From positions 1 through 64,000 of the forward strand of contig NZ_JAJLQX010000009.1 in NCBI RefSeq assembly GCF_021295095.1: 64,000 bases of DNA. The letters run 5' to 3'. Source of the stretch: Phocaeicola oris (GTDB taxonomy: Bacteria; Bacteroidota; Bacteroidia; Bacteroidales; Bacteroidaceae). Each line of letters starts with the position of its first letter. Position 1 is the first letter of the stretch. A model generated the notes under the pieces. It was given only the letters and a program-made list of their open reading frames with translations. It searched no databases and had not been told where the DNA came from. Made by a program: the position numbers and the translations under genes. Positions 1-8,802 of this stretch are shown piece by piece.

Positions 1-733
1 GCACGGCGGTGAGGGCATGGCGGAACGTCAGGTTGGTAGTGGGAGCCGATCCCCACTCGGCATAGTGCACCTCGCCCGAGCAGGCAGTCATCAGGTCTTT
101 CTGATTCTTCACGTCAGGCTCCACCTCAAAGTTCACGTAGGGTGTGGAAGTATGACTCTGAGGCGAGAGCGTGAGCTTGGTGTAGTCGGCGGTCACTTGC
201 GGTGCCACGGCGAAGAACTTGCCGTAGCGTTTTCCCCACGACCATTGTTTGGGCGTGGAGAGCTCGCCGTTGGAGTCGGTTTCCTCATTGTAGAACCACG
301 GCGTGGTCTCGAGGTTGCCCGAGGCAGTGCCACGATAACCGATGGAACTGAAATTTCCCAACGTGGCAGTGGTGGTGATGTTGGCACGGGTCTGTGCCTT
401 ACCGTTTGTCCGGGTGGAGGGCACGCCTGCCACAGTGGTCTCGATGAGACAGGCATCGTCGGCTCCCGCTACGGAGAGCTTCCGCGAGGTGAGGTCTTCG
501 GGCGTGAGATTCTGTACGACCAGTCTCTCGGCAAAGGCGGCGCGGGTAACGGCACCGTCGGGAGAGGTGGCGTTGTTTGCTTTGTCCCGTACGTCGCTCA
601 CGTTAAAGGTTACGGCAACACCTTTGTCGCCGTCGGTCTGACGACCCTTCCCGAGATCATCGTTGGCACACGAGGTCAGCATGCCCAATGAGGTTAGCAT
701 ACCCGACCATAAAAGTAATTTCGTTAATTTCAT
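1..733 (-). CDS. Fimbrillin-family (Mfa-like) lipoprotein, 3' end beyond window
   Basis: The frame runs open from an ATG at 733 to the left edge, giving the first 244 residues. The N-terminus is a lipoprotein signal ending in the lipobox LTSC, with Cys23 as the likely lipidated residue. Motifs such as RKLSVAGADDACLIETTVAG, FSSIGYRGTASGN and LMTACSGEVHYAE recur nearly unchanged in the complete 886-aa gene at 45413-48073, so the two are paralogues in direct orientation about 47 kb apart. The family forms secreted, lipidated surface or fimbrial subunits in Bacteroidales. GC content and third-position GC are visibly higher than in the housekeeping genes nearby. A 51-codon gene lies 95 bp upstream on the same strand. 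The antisense frame over 17-691 is a by-product of this GC-rich coding. Confidence 0.85.
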   Translation of the reverse strand, partial: MKLTKLLLWSGMLTSLGMLTSCANDDLGKGRQTDGDKGVAVTFNVSDVRDKANNATSPDGAVTRAAFAERLVVQNLTPEDLTSRKLSVAGADDACLIETTVAGVPSTRTNGKAQTRANITTTATLGNFSSIGYRGTASGNLETTPWFYNEETDSNGELSTPKQWSWGKRYGKFFAVAPQVTADYTKLTLSPQSHTSTPYVNFEVEPDVKNQKDLMTACSGEVHYAEWGSAPTTNLTFRHALTAV

Positions 734-828
734 TGTCTTGTTTCTTTTTAAATGGTCATAAAACTTAAAATTGATTCGCGGACTCTTTCCATCCGTTCCC
801 GCAGGTTGAAGCGCTTGGCGCCACAGGG

Positions 829-984
829 TTAATCGGGGTCTTCAGTAGGATCTTCCACAATGACACTGCCGCCGCCCCCTCCTCCGGGATACACGCCGGC
901 ACTGCCTGCCATCATGACTACCGTTTCCATGTCCATGGTCAGGACCTCACAAGAGGGTTTTACATAATTCATTTCTTTTTTCAT
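829..984 (-). CDS. Gly-rich microprotein, 51 aa, upstream of the fimbrillin gene
   Basis: This is a short frame of 51 codons from ATG 984, or 47 from the in-frame ATG at 972. It reads MKKEMNYVKPSCEVLTMDME, then TVVMMAGSAGVYP, six glycines, SVIV and an acidic tail EDPTEDPD. The layout (basic start, K-P-x-x-E-V segment, Met/Ala-Gly-Ser stretch, Gly run, acidic end) matches a kind of tiny unannotated protein I associate with Bacteroidales surface-protein loci; no function is known to me. It has no typical signal peptide. It probably shares a transcript with the fimbrillin gene 95 bp downstream. The duplicated leader at 48 kb lacks this gene, so it is specific to this copy. A spurious frame is possible but unlikely given the start context and composition. 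Confidence 0.6.
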   Translation of the reverse strand: MKKEMNYVKPSCEVLTMDMETVVMMAGSAGVYPGGGGGGSVIVEDPTEDPD

Positions 985-1101
985 TTCTTTTTCATTTAAC
1001 TTGTTTGATAGAATGATTTTATATTCCTAAATGTTCTGTTTTAGCAACGTAAAAACGGTCTTATTTCGCGGTATTGTGCCGTGAAGAAAACACATAAAAA
1101 A

Positions 1102-1135
1102 AGGCAAAGGACATCCTCTTGGAATGCCTTTGCCT
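1102..1135 (-). terminator. Attenuator-like hairpin in fimbrillin leader, copy 1
   Basis: AGGCAAAGG (1102-1110) pairs with CCTTTGCCT (1127-1135), and inner ATCC/GGAAT pairing lengthens the stem. Read on the minus strand it is followed by a run of seven or more T, the form of an intrinsic terminator, yet it stands upstream of the fimbrillin genes. It may end a short upstream transcript or attenuate the operon. The same structure is kept at 48193-48226. Confidence 0.6.
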
Positions 1136-1206
1136 GCTATGTTTGTGGCACGCTTACGCGCGCGTACGAAAAGACGAAAAAATGTGTCTAAGTATGAGCG
1201 ATTAGA

Positions 1207-1246
<40 letters not shown>

Positions 1247-1248
1247 GC

Positions 1249-1275
1249 AAATTATTTGTAACGGCCAAATAATTT
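1249..1275. repeat. Inverted repeat beside the GT tract, copy 1
   Basis: AAATTATTTG (1249-1258) and CAAATAATTT (1266-1275) are perfect inverted arms around a 7-nt centre. In copy 2 (48336-48362) the arms are 11 bp around 5 nt. It could be an operator, a cruciform or a recombinase site. Confidence 0.75.
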
Positions 1276-1278
1276 AAC

Positions 1279-1750
1279 AAGTTTTTGCAGGAAAAACTAT
1301 CGTTTCCCTGTGTTGTGCAAATACCTTTATAATATAGGTGGAAATGCGGTGGATGACTATATTTCCCTAACGTGTTCAAAATCCCTTGATTTAGATTTCG
1401 GAGGCAAAGCTAAGGATTAAGTTTAATTTATGCAAGGAAAAGAACAGAATTTTATCGAATTCACGTAAATTTATCGTTTTCAGTGAAAAACACACCTTAG
1501 GTTCTTCAGGTGAACCTTGAACCTTGCGATATTGATTTAAATTATCATCAAAAGACCGGGAAAAGTGATGTGTATGAATAGCCCCGCCCCACACGGGTAG
1601 TCAGGCAAATACTTCCGATGAATACAAGAACCCAACCGTATTTTCGAACCTTCATTCTTATTCTTTTCATTCTTATCTTTTTGTTAGCTTTTCCAAGACT
1701 AAAGAAATATTTATTCATCCTTTCCACTAAATAAGTACAAAAAAGAAATT
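1279..1750. other. Gene-free stretch between fimbrillin leader and nitrilase operon
   Basis: It holds the weaker part of the duplicated leader (to about 1475), a small inverted repeat AGGTTC...GAACCT (1499-1517), one degenerate unit of the ATGAGTT repeat family (1568-1589, preceded by AAAGTGAT as in the intact arrays), and T-rich sequence. I see no convincing gene. Confidence 0.5.
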
Positions 1751-1758
1751 TAACTTTG
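1751..1758 (+). promoter_or_regulatory. -7 box for the aryl-acid operon
   Basis: TAACTTTG fits the Bacteroidetes -7 consensus TAnnTTTG, 54 bp before the nitrilase start. The -33 element is not obvious. Confidence 0.45.
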
Positions 1759-1812
1759 CCATTTTAATATAAATCTGTATATTCGCACCACTGTAAAATT
1801 AATTCATACGTT

Positions 1813-2574
1813 ATGCAGATATCCCTTATACAATTAAATATCGTTTGGGCACAGCCTTCGGACAATATAAAAAAGGCCGATACCCTGATCGATTCCCTTC
1901 CGGAGACTGATTTGATAATCCTTCCCGAAATGTTCTCTACCGGATTCATCACGCTACCAAACGGGATTGCTGAGCGTGAGGATTGCGAAACTTTACGCTG
2001 GATGGTACAGAAAGCAAAGGAACGAAACGCTGCCATTGCAGGAAGCATCGCCATAGAAAGTAAAGGACATTTCTATAACCGTTTATACTTTGTGGAACCG
2101 GATGGAAAAATAACGCATTACGATAAACGTCACCTCTTCTCGTACAGTGGAGAAGATAAGTCGTTCACTCCCGGCAACAAGCGGGTTATAGTAACTTTCC
2201 GTGGTGTACGAATACTCCTTCAGATATGCTATGACCTGCGATTCCCCGTATTTAGTCGGAACAAAGGAGATTACGACATGATGCTCTACGTCGCCAGCTG
2301 GCCTACGTCGAGAGTAAAACAATGGTTGGCTCTGCTACGTGCCCGTGCCATAGAGAATCAATGCTACGTGGCTGCCGTCGACCGTGTTGGAAAAGATCCG
2401 TCGTGTGAATATTGTGGTGGCACTCTCCTACTCGATCCTTTTGGAGAAACCATAACGGAATGCCCTATGAACGCAGAAACGACAGCGACAGGAAAAATCG
2501 ATTTAGATACATTGAATGCTTACCACAAGCGATTTCCTGCCATAAACGATGCCGATAAATTTACAATAGAATAA
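1813..2574 (+). CDS. Nitrilase-superfamily omega-amidase-like hydrolase
   Basis: This 253-aa carbon-nitrogen hydrolase has the family Glu-Lys-Cys triad at E39 (LPEMFSTGF), K105 (HYDKRHLF) and C139 (ICYDLRFP). Size and the ICYDLRFPV context fit the YafV/omega-amidase branch, which hydrolyses alpha-keto acid amides such as alpha-ketoglutaramate that arise when a transaminase uses glutamine. It is first in the operon 20 bp before iorA, with an aminotransferase three genes on, which suits clearing the amide by-product of glutamine-dependent transamination. Amide hydrolysis of an aryl substrate is an alternative. Cytosolic; no signal peptide. The start has a suitably placed upstream -7 box. Confidence 0.85.
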   Translation: MQISLIQLNIVWAQPSDNIKKADTLIDSLPETDLIILPEMFSTGFITLPNGIAEREDCETLRWMVQKAKERNAAIAGSIAIESKGHFYNRLYFVEPDGKITHYDKRHLFSYSGEDKSFTPGNKRVIVTFRGVRILLQICYDLRFPVFSRNKGDYDMMLYVASWPTSRVKQWLALLRARAIENQCYVAAVDRVGKDPSCEYCGGTLLLDPFGETITECPMNAETTATGKIDLDTLNAYHKRFPAINDADKFTIE

Positions 2575-2593
2575 TAACTAACTAATAATAAAA

Positions 2594-4198
2594 ATGAAAG
2601 ACAAGAAACTCTTACTCGGCGATGAAGCGATTGCCATTGGAGCACTTCATGCGGGATTGTCGGGAGTATACGCTTATCCGGGAACCCCGTCGACCGAGAT
2701 AACGGAATTTATTCAAAATCATCCGTTATCGAAAGAACGAAATATTCACAGTCGTTGGTGTACGAACGAGAAAACTGCCATGGAAGCAGCTTTAGGCATG
2801 TCGTATGCCGGTAAGCGGGCACTGGTATGTATGAAGCATGTGGGAATGAATGTATGTGCCGATGCCTTTGTCAACTCTGCCATCACCGGCGTAAATGGTG
2901 GTTTGGTAGTATTGGTTGCCGACGACCCCAGCATGCACTCGTCTCAGAATGAACAAGATTCCCGTTTCTATGGGAAGTTCGCCATGATTCCTATCTTTGA
3001 GCCTACCAATCAGCAGGAATGTTACGACATTATGAACATCGCTTTTCAAACCAGTGAGGCTCTGAAATTACCAGTTTTGCTCAGGATAGTGACCCGTTTA
3101 GCCCATTCACGTGCAGACGTCACGGTAGAACAAGAAGCCGCTCCGATGAACACGCTAAACCCTGATAACGATAAGCATTGGGTTTTGCTTCCTGCCATAG
3201 CACGTAAGCAGTATTTAGTACTTATCAGTAAGCAAGACCATATAAGAAAGATAGCTGAGGAATCTCCATTCAATCGGTTTGAGAAACTCAATGGCAAAGG
3301 AATGGGTATCATAGCCTGCGGAATAGGTTACAACTATGTGAAAGAATGTGATCCGGAAGGTGTATCTGCCATATTGAAAGTATCGCAATATCCGTTACCT
3401 GAAAAGCAAATCAAACAACTGGCAGCTATCAGCGATAAGGTTCTTATCGTAGAAGACGGACAGCCGTTTGTAGAGGAACAAATAAAAGCTATTCTCGGAC
3501 CGGACTATCCTATTGTCGGACGTTTGACAGGTGACCTCCCCCGTACCGGAGAATTAAATCCTGACAATGTTGCCAAAGCCTTGGGAAAAGCATTTGAGAC
3601 CGCTTATAATGACGTTCACGAAGTAGTAGGTCGTCCGCCTGCCCTTTGTCAGGGATGTGGTCATCGTGACGTATATAAGGCACTAAACGAAGTAGCTGCA
3701 GAGTACCCTGACGCTCGTATCTTCGGAGATATCGGCTGCTATACCCTTGGAGCCCTCCCTCCTTTCCAGTCGATAGCCAGTTGTGTGGACATGGGAGCTT
3801 CCATCACCATGGCAAAAGGAGCTGCCGATGCAGGTCTTTATCCTGCCATCGCCATTATCGGAGACTCTACCTTTACCCATTCCGGTATGACCGGTCTGCT
3901 GGACGCAGTGAATGAAAACGCGAATATCACCGTTGTCATCTCCGATAACCTGACGACTGCCATGACCGGAGGACAAGATTCAGCCGGAACAAATAAATTC
4001 GAAGCTATCTGTATAGGTCTGGGTGTTCCTAAAGAGCACGTGCGAGTGGTCGTTCCACTACAGAAGAATATGCCGGAGATTATCAATATACTTCGGGAGG
4101 AGATTAATTACAAAGGTGTGTCAGTCATTATCCCTCGTCGGGAATGTATGCAGACCTTAGGACGAAAACTTCGTAAAGCTAAAGCACAACAGAAATGA
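2594..4198 (+). CDS. iorA: Indolepyruvate:ferredoxin oxidoreductase, alpha subunit
   Basis: This is the TPP-dependent large subunit (534 aa) that, with IorB, oxidatively decarboxylates indole-, phenyl- and hydroxyphenyl-pyruvate to aryl-acetyl-CoA with reduction of ferredoxin, and can run in reverse. The N-terminal pyrimidine-binding domain carries YPGTPSTEITEF; the C-terminal TPP domain carries CQGCGHRDVY near residue 352, GDIGCYTLG and the GDSTF...SDN diphosphate site. The protein ends with RRECMQTLGRKLRKAKAQQK, where longer archaeal IorA proteins continue into a two-[4Fe-4S] ferredoxin domain that is absent here. I believe the short form is usual in Bacteroidales. Its last four bases overlap the iorB start (ATGA). 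Confidence 0.93.
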   Translation: MKDKKLLLGDEAIAIGALHAGLSGVYAYPGTPSTEITEFIQNHPLSKERNIHSRWCTNEKTAMEAALGMSYAGKRALVCMKHVGMNVCADAFVNSAITGVNGGLVVLVADDPSMHSSQNEQDSRFYGKFAMIPIFEPTNQQECYDIMNIAFQTSEALKLPVLLRIVTRLAHSRADVTVEQEAAPMNTLNPDNDKHWVLLPAIARKQYLVLISKQDHIRKIAEESPFNRFEKLNGKGMGIIACGIGYNYVKECDPEGVSAILKVSQYPLPEKQIKQLAAISDKVLIVEDGQPFVEEQIKAILGPDYPIVGRLTGDLPRTGELNPDNVAKALGKAFETAYNDVHEVVGRPPALCQGCGHRDVYKALNEVAAEYPDARIFGDIGCYTLGALPPFQSIASCVDMGASITMAKGAADAGLYPAIAIIGDSTFTHSGMTGLLDAVNENANITVVISDNLTTAMTGGQDSAGTNKFEAICIGLGVPKEHVRVVVPLQKNMPEIINILREEINYKGVSVIIPRRECMQTLGRKLRKAKAQQK

Positions 4199-4779
4199 AA
4201 AAGAACATTATATTATCGGGTGTCGGAGGTCAAGGGATCCTCTCCATCGCTACAGTGATAGGTGAAGCCGCTACAGAAGCTAACCTATATTTGAAACAAG
4301 CCGAAGTGCATGGAATGAGCCAGCGAGGAGGTGACGTGCAAAGCAACCTCCGCCTGAGTACGGAAGAAATTTATAGTGATTTGATCGCGAAAGGCAAAGC
4401 AGATATTATTATCGCCATGGAGCCGATGGAAGCATTACGCTATGTCCCCTATTTAGAGAAAGACGGATGGATCATTACTTCATCGGAACCACTCATTAAC
4501 ATTCCTAACTATCCTAACGTGGACAATGTTATCAACGAATTGAAACAAATGCCTCATGTCAAGATGCTTAAGATTGAAGCTCTGGCTAAAGAGAACTTTA
4601 TCCCCAAGAGCGCAAACATGATTCTGTTGGGAATGGCAGCCAACTGCATTGACATCCTCTCACCGGAAGATCTCCGTAATGCTATCGGAAAGATATTTGC
4701 TGCCAAAGGAGAAAAGGTGGTGGAAGACAATTATAAAGCCTTCGATTTGGGCTTACAATATAGCTTACAATATAAATAG
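4195..4779 (+). CDS. iorB: Indolepyruvate:ferredoxin oxidoreductase, beta subunit
   Basis: This is the small gamma-domain subunit (194 aa) of the aryl-pyruvate ferredoxin oxidoreductase. It begins with the glycine-rich GVGGQGILS and has the typical HGMSQRGGDVQSNLR segment that contacts CoA and the alpha subunit. Translational coupling to iorA through the ATGA overlap supports a stoichiometric complex. An aminotransferase gene follows after 11 bp. Confidence 0.93.
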   Translation: MKKNIILSGVGGQGILSIATVIGEAATEANLYLKQAEVHGMSQRGGDVQSNLRLSTEEIYSDLIAKGKADIIIAMEPMEALRYVPYLEKDGWIITSSEPLINIPNYPNVDNVINELKQMPHVKMLKIEALAKENFIPKSANMILLGMAANCIDILSPEDLRNAIGKIFAAKGEKVVEDNYKAFDLGLQYSLQYK

Positions 4780-4790
4780 AACTCTCAGAC

Positions 4791-6104
4791 ATGACGATAT
4801 TTAGTAAAGAATTAGTAGAAGAAGCCTGTCAGAAACAACATGTGACCGACCTCTCGCATGCCACTATCGGAGAAGTGCTGCTGGTAGCACAATATTTAGA
4901 GAATAAGACCGGCATTCCGTTCATTCGCATGGATCAAGGTTCTCCCGGTCTGCCGGCAAACAAATATGGCATTGAAGCAGAGAAGGCTGCGCTCGATCGT
5001 GGTGTAGGCTCACAATATCCGGCCGCTGCCGGCGTCAAAGAGCTGAAAGAGGCTGCGCATGAGTTTATAAAAGCCTTTATCAATGTCGATATTTCTGCCC
5101 GTTCATGCATCCCTACTACAGGTTCCGTGGCAGGTTCGTTTGGTTCATTCATCGCTTGTACACAGCGTATTCCCGGAAAGGACAAGGTACTCTTCATCGA
5201 TCCGGGATTCCCCATTCAAAAGTCGCAGTTACGCATTTTAGGTATCCGGTGGAAAGAGTTCGACATCTATCCTTACCGTGGAGAGAAGTTGCGTGCCAAG
5301 CTCGAAGAAGAACTTAAAAACGGTGATATAGCTGCCATCGTTTACTCCAATCCGAACAATCCTGCATGGATCTGTTTGGAGGAAAGTGAACTGAACATCA
5401 TCGGTGAACTGGCTACCAAGTATGATGCCATCGTTATGGAAGACCTTGCCTACTTCTGCATGGACTACCGCAAAGACCTTGGACATCCATATCAGCCGCC
5501 ATACGTTCCTACTGTTGCCCGCTACACCGACAACTATATTCTGATGCTTTCTTCATCAAAGATATTCAGCTATGCCGGTCAGCGAATGGCATTGGTATGT
5601 GTCAACGATAAACTCTTCGACAAACAGTATCCCGCTCTGGCAGAACGTTACCACGATGCCGGAGTATTCGGATCCACCTTTATCGCCGAGATTCTGTATA
5701 TGATTACCAGCGGATGCACCGCTTCTACCCAATATGGCTATGCCGAAATGCTGAAACTATCGTATGAAGGAAAGATAAACTTTGTAGAAGACACCCGTGA
5801 ATATGAACGCAGGGCAAACAAGATGAAGAAGATTTTCTGTGACAACGGATTCAACGTAGTATACGATTATGATGTAACAGCTCCCGTAGGCGACGGATTC
5901 TTCTTTACCTTGGGCTATGGCGACATGACCGGTGAAGAACTCTTGGTCGAGCTGATGTATTATGGCGTAAGCAGTATCTCTCTTTCCACTACCGGAAGTA
6001 ATCAGAGAGGTGTCAGAGCTTGTACCAGCCGTATGCGCGATGAGCTCTACCCTGTACTTCAGAATCGAATGAAGATGTTCCATGAAGATCATTCTAAAAG
6101 ATAA
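4791..6104 (+). CDS. PLP-dependent class I/II aminotransferase
   Basis: This is a fold-type I aminotransferase of 437 aa. The PLP lysine is probably K257 in SSSKIFSYAGQRMA; SNPNNP (186-191) and ED (217-218) supply the usual cofactor contacts. Its place between iorAB and two aryl-CoA ligase genes suggests interconversion of aromatic amino acids and their 2-oxo acids, so IorAB would act on its product or provide its substrate. The specific substrate cannot be read from sequence. The extended N-terminal segment (MDQGSPGLPANKYGIEAEK) and long C-terminal part resemble a Bacteroidetes subgroup often annotated only as aminotransferase class I/II. Confidence 0.88.
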   Translation: MTIFSKELVEEACQKQHVTDLSHATIGEVLLVAQYLENKTGIPFIRMDQGSPGLPANKYGIEAEKAALDRGVGSQYPAAAGVKELKEAAHEFIKAFINVDISARSCIPTTGSVAGSFGSFIACTQRIPGKDKVLFIDPGFPIQKSQLRILGIRWKEFDIYPYRGEKLRAKLEEELKNGDIAAIVYSNPNNPAWICLEESELNIIGELATKYDAIVMEDLAYFCMDYRKDLGHPYQPPYVPTVARYTDNYILMLSSSKIFSYAGQRMALVCVNDKLFDKQYPALAERYHDAGVFGSTFIAEILYMITSGCTASTQYGYAEMLKLSYEGKINFVEDTREYERRANKMKKIFCDNGFNVVYDYDVTAPVGDGFFFTLGYGDMTGEELLVELMYYGVSSISLSTTGSNQRGVRACTSRMRDELYPVLQNRMKMFHEDHSKR

Positions 6105-6135
6105 AATCAATTAAACAATACAATATTTGATACCA

Positions 6136-7446
6136 ATGATTTGGAATGAGAATAAAGAGTGTATGAGCCGTGATGAAATGAGTGCTCTTCAAGGGAAACG
6201 GCTCCATAAGATAGTGAATTATGTTTATCATAACGTACCGTTCTATCGCAGGAAACTGCAGGAAATGGATATAACTCCCAATGGTATTCAAACGATAGAG
6301 GACATTTCCCAATTGCCTTTCACCACCAAGCAAGACTTGCGTGACAACTATCCTTTCAATATGCAAGCTGCTCCTGCCGAGGAAATTGTTCGTATCCATG
6401 CTTCCACCGGAACTACCGGTAACCCTACCATCGTAGGCTATACACGTAAGGATATTGAAATCTGGAGCGAGTGCATGACTCGTTGTCTCACAGCCTATGG
6501 AGTAACTCGTAAAGATATCTTCTCTGTAGCTTATGGCTACGGACTGTTCACCGGCGGGCTGGGTGCTCATTATGGTGTGGAAAACTTGGGAGCTTCTGTA
6601 GTTCCCACCTCTACCGGCAATACCGAGAAGCATGTGCGCCTTATCCGCGACTTGGGAATAACAGGCATCGCATGTACGCCTTCGTATGCCCTCTATCTGG
6701 CTGAAACGATGGACAAGATGGGCATTAACCGTGATCAGATTAAATTACGTATCGGCGCTTTCGGCGCTGAACCTTGGACAGAGAATATGCGCAACGAAAT
6801 AGAGAATCGCTTGGGACTGAAAGCATTTAATCTGTATGGATTGAGCGAAATCATGGGACCGTGTGTCAGCTACGAATGTGAGATGCAAAATGGCTCACAT
6901 ATCAATGAGGATCATTTCTATCCCGAGATTATCGACCCGAATACCATGGAAAAGTTACCTAACGGACAGTTGGGGGAACTGGTATTCACTACCCTTACCA
7001 AAGAAGGTATGCCCTTACTTCGTTACCGTACTAAAGATTTGTCTTCACTGCTGGATGGCGAGTGCGAATGTGGACGTACTAATGTTCGGATGGGACGTAT
7101 TATGGGGCGTTCGGATGATATGCTCATTATTCGTGGTATCAATATCTTCCCATCGCAAGTAGAGAGCGTTATCCTCAGCATGAAAGAATTTGCTCCGCGA
7201 TACCTGCTTGTTGTCGACAGAGTGAACAACCTTGACACTCTGCTTGTTCAAGTAGAGCTCCGACAGGAATACTTCACTAATGACTTTGACCGTCTGGCCC
7301 CATTGGAGGCTATACAAAAGAAGTTGGCTGATAAACTGAAAAGTGTACTCAGCATTAGCGCAAAAATACAACTGAAAGCTCCCGGAACCATAGAACGCAG
7401 TCAGGGAAAGAGCCAATTCGTAGTGGATAAGAGAAAGTTAAACTAA
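6136..7446 (+). CDS. paaK: Phenylacetate-CoA ligase family protein, first copy
   Basis: This is an ATP-dependent aryl-acid:CoA ligase (adenylate-forming, AMP release) of 436 aa. It shows the P-loop-like HASTGTTGNPT, the A5-type YGLSEIMGP, LRYRTKDL, the hinge GRSDDMLIIRGINIFPSQVE and a C-terminal lysine in the ERSQGKSQFVVDKRK context. I place the start at ATG 6136; a TTG at 6127 would add three residues. With the downstream paralogue it can activate phenylacetate, indoleacetate or hydroxyphenylacetate, or run in reverse to make ATP from the aryl-acetyl-CoA formed by IorAB. Two adjacent copies suggest different side-chain preferences or a heteromer. Confidence 0.9.
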   Translation: MIWNENKECMSRDEMSALQGKRLHKIVNYVYHNVPFYRRKLQEMDITPNGIQTIEDISQLPFTTKQDLRDNYPFNMQAAPAEEIVRIHASTGTTGNPTIVGYTRKDIEIWSECMTRCLTAYGVTRKDIFSVAYGYGLFTGGLGAHYGVENLGASVVPTSTGNTEKHVRLIRDLGITGIACTPSYALYLAETMDKMGINRDQIKLRIGAFGAEPWTENMRNEIENRLGLKAFNLYGLSEIMGPCVSYECEMQNGSHINEDHFYPEIIDPNTMEKLPNGQLGELVFTTLTKEGMPLLRYRTKDLSSLLDGECECGRTNVRMGRIMGRSDDMLIIRGINIFPSQVESVILSMKEFAPRYLLVVDRVNNLDTLLVQVELRQEYFTNDFDRLAPLEAIQKKLADKLKSVLSISAKIQLKAPGTIERSQGKSQFVVDKRKLN

Positions 7447-7460
7447 TAAACAGAACAACA

Positions 7461-8777
7461 ATGACTAACTATAGCGAATTTTTCAATCCCGAAAAGGAAA
7501 TGATGTCCCGTCAACAGATTGAAGATCTACAGTTGGAACGTCTCAAACAGACGTTGCATAACTGCATGAACTCCTCTTTCTATAAGAAACGATTTGATGA
7601 CATCGGTTTGAGCCCCGAAGATATTAAGACGCTCGATGACTTACGAAAGATTCCATTCACTACCAAACAGGATTTACGTGACACCTATCCGTTTGGTATC
7701 GCCAGTGTGTCGCTACGCGATTGTATCCGTCTGCATTCTTCAAGTGGAACAACAGGTAACCCTACGGTTATCCTACATACCAAAAAAGATTTAGAAGAAT
7801 GGGCGAATGCTGTAGCCCGCTGCCTATGGATGGTAGGGGCCCGTCCTGAAGATGTCTTTCAGAATACTTCCGGCTACGGAATGTTCACAGGCGGATTGGG
7901 GTTTCAGTATGGAGCAGAACGTCTGGGGATGCTTACCGTTCCTGCTGCTGCCGGAAACTCGCGAAGACAGATTAAATTCATCACCGACTTTGGTACTACA
8001 GTAGTACATGCCATTCCCAGCTACGCTACTCGTCTGTACGAAGTGATGCAAGATGAAGGAATCGACCCATATAAAGACACCAAACTGCGTATTTTAGCTA
8101 TCGGAGCAGAGCCCCACAGTGAGGAACAACGAAAACGCATAGAAGAAATGCTTGGAGTAAAAGCATATAACTCGTTCGGAATGTCCGAGATGTGTGGCCC
8201 GGGTGTGGCATTCGAATGTAAGGAACAAAACGGAATGCATATTTGGGAAGATTATTACATCGTCGAGATAGTCAACCCCGACACACTGGAACCTGTACCC
8301 GACGGAGAAATAGGCGAAATGGTGCTCACTACCATTAACCGTGAAGCCATGCCATTACTACGCTACCGTACCCGCGACCTTACCCGTATCATTCCCGGAG
8401 AATGTCCATGCGGACGTCATCATAAACGAATCGATAGAATGAAAGGCCGGTCAGATGATATGATTGTGCTTCGCGGAGTTAACATCTTCCCTATTCAGAT
8501 AGAACAAGTACTAATGAAATTTAAAGAACTGGGGAGCAACTACCTCATTACGTTACAGACAGACGAAGTGAACGATTCTATGACTGTGGAAGTAGAATTG
8601 GGCAAACTCTTTACCGATGATTATACCCGCTTGCAGAAACTCACGAAAGAGATTACCAGTCAGCTACATGATGAAATTCTTCTCATTCCACACGTCAAGC
8701 TGGTTGCTCCGGGCAGTCTTCCTAAAACCGATGGAAAAGCTGTCAGAGTAAAAGATTTAAGAAAACATTTTTGCTAA
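7461..8777 (+). CDS. paaK: Phenylacetate-CoA ligase family protein, second copy
   Basis: This 438-aa paralogue of the preceding gene lies 14 bp downstream. It keeps all adenylate-forming motifs: HSSSGTTGNPT, GMSEMCGPGV, LRYRTRDL, GRSDDMIVLRGVNIFPIQIE and a C-terminal PKTDGKAVRV lysine. The N-terminal halves of the two proteins align closely (for example TKQDLRDxYPF), while the substrate-pocket region after the P-loop differs more, which is consistent with duplication and then divergence in acid specificity. The next gene encodes a tandem-ACT protein. Confidence 0.9.
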   Translation: MTNYSEFFNPEKEMMSRQQIEDLQLERLKQTLHNCMNSSFYKKRFDDIGLSPEDIKTLDDLRKIPFTTKQDLRDTYPFGIASVSLRDCIRLHSSSGTTGNPTVILHTKKDLEEWANAVARCLWMVGARPEDVFQNTSGYGMFTGGLGFQYGAERLGMLTVPAAAGNSRRQIKFITDFGTTVVHAIPSYATRLYEVMQDEGIDPYKDTKLRILAIGAEPHSEEQRKRIEEMLGVKAYNSFGMSEMCGPGVAFECKEQNGMHIWEDYYIVEIVNPDTLEPVPDGEIGEMVLTTINREAMPLLRYRTRDLTRIIPGECPCGRHHKRIDRMKGRSDDMIVLRGVNIFPIQIEQVLMKFKELGSNYLITLQTDEVNDSMTVEVELGKLFTDDYTRLQKLTKEITSQLHDEILLIPHVKLVAPGSLPKTDGKAVRVKDLRKHFC

Positions 8778-8802
8778 AGAATAACATTTAATACGTACCA
8801 AT

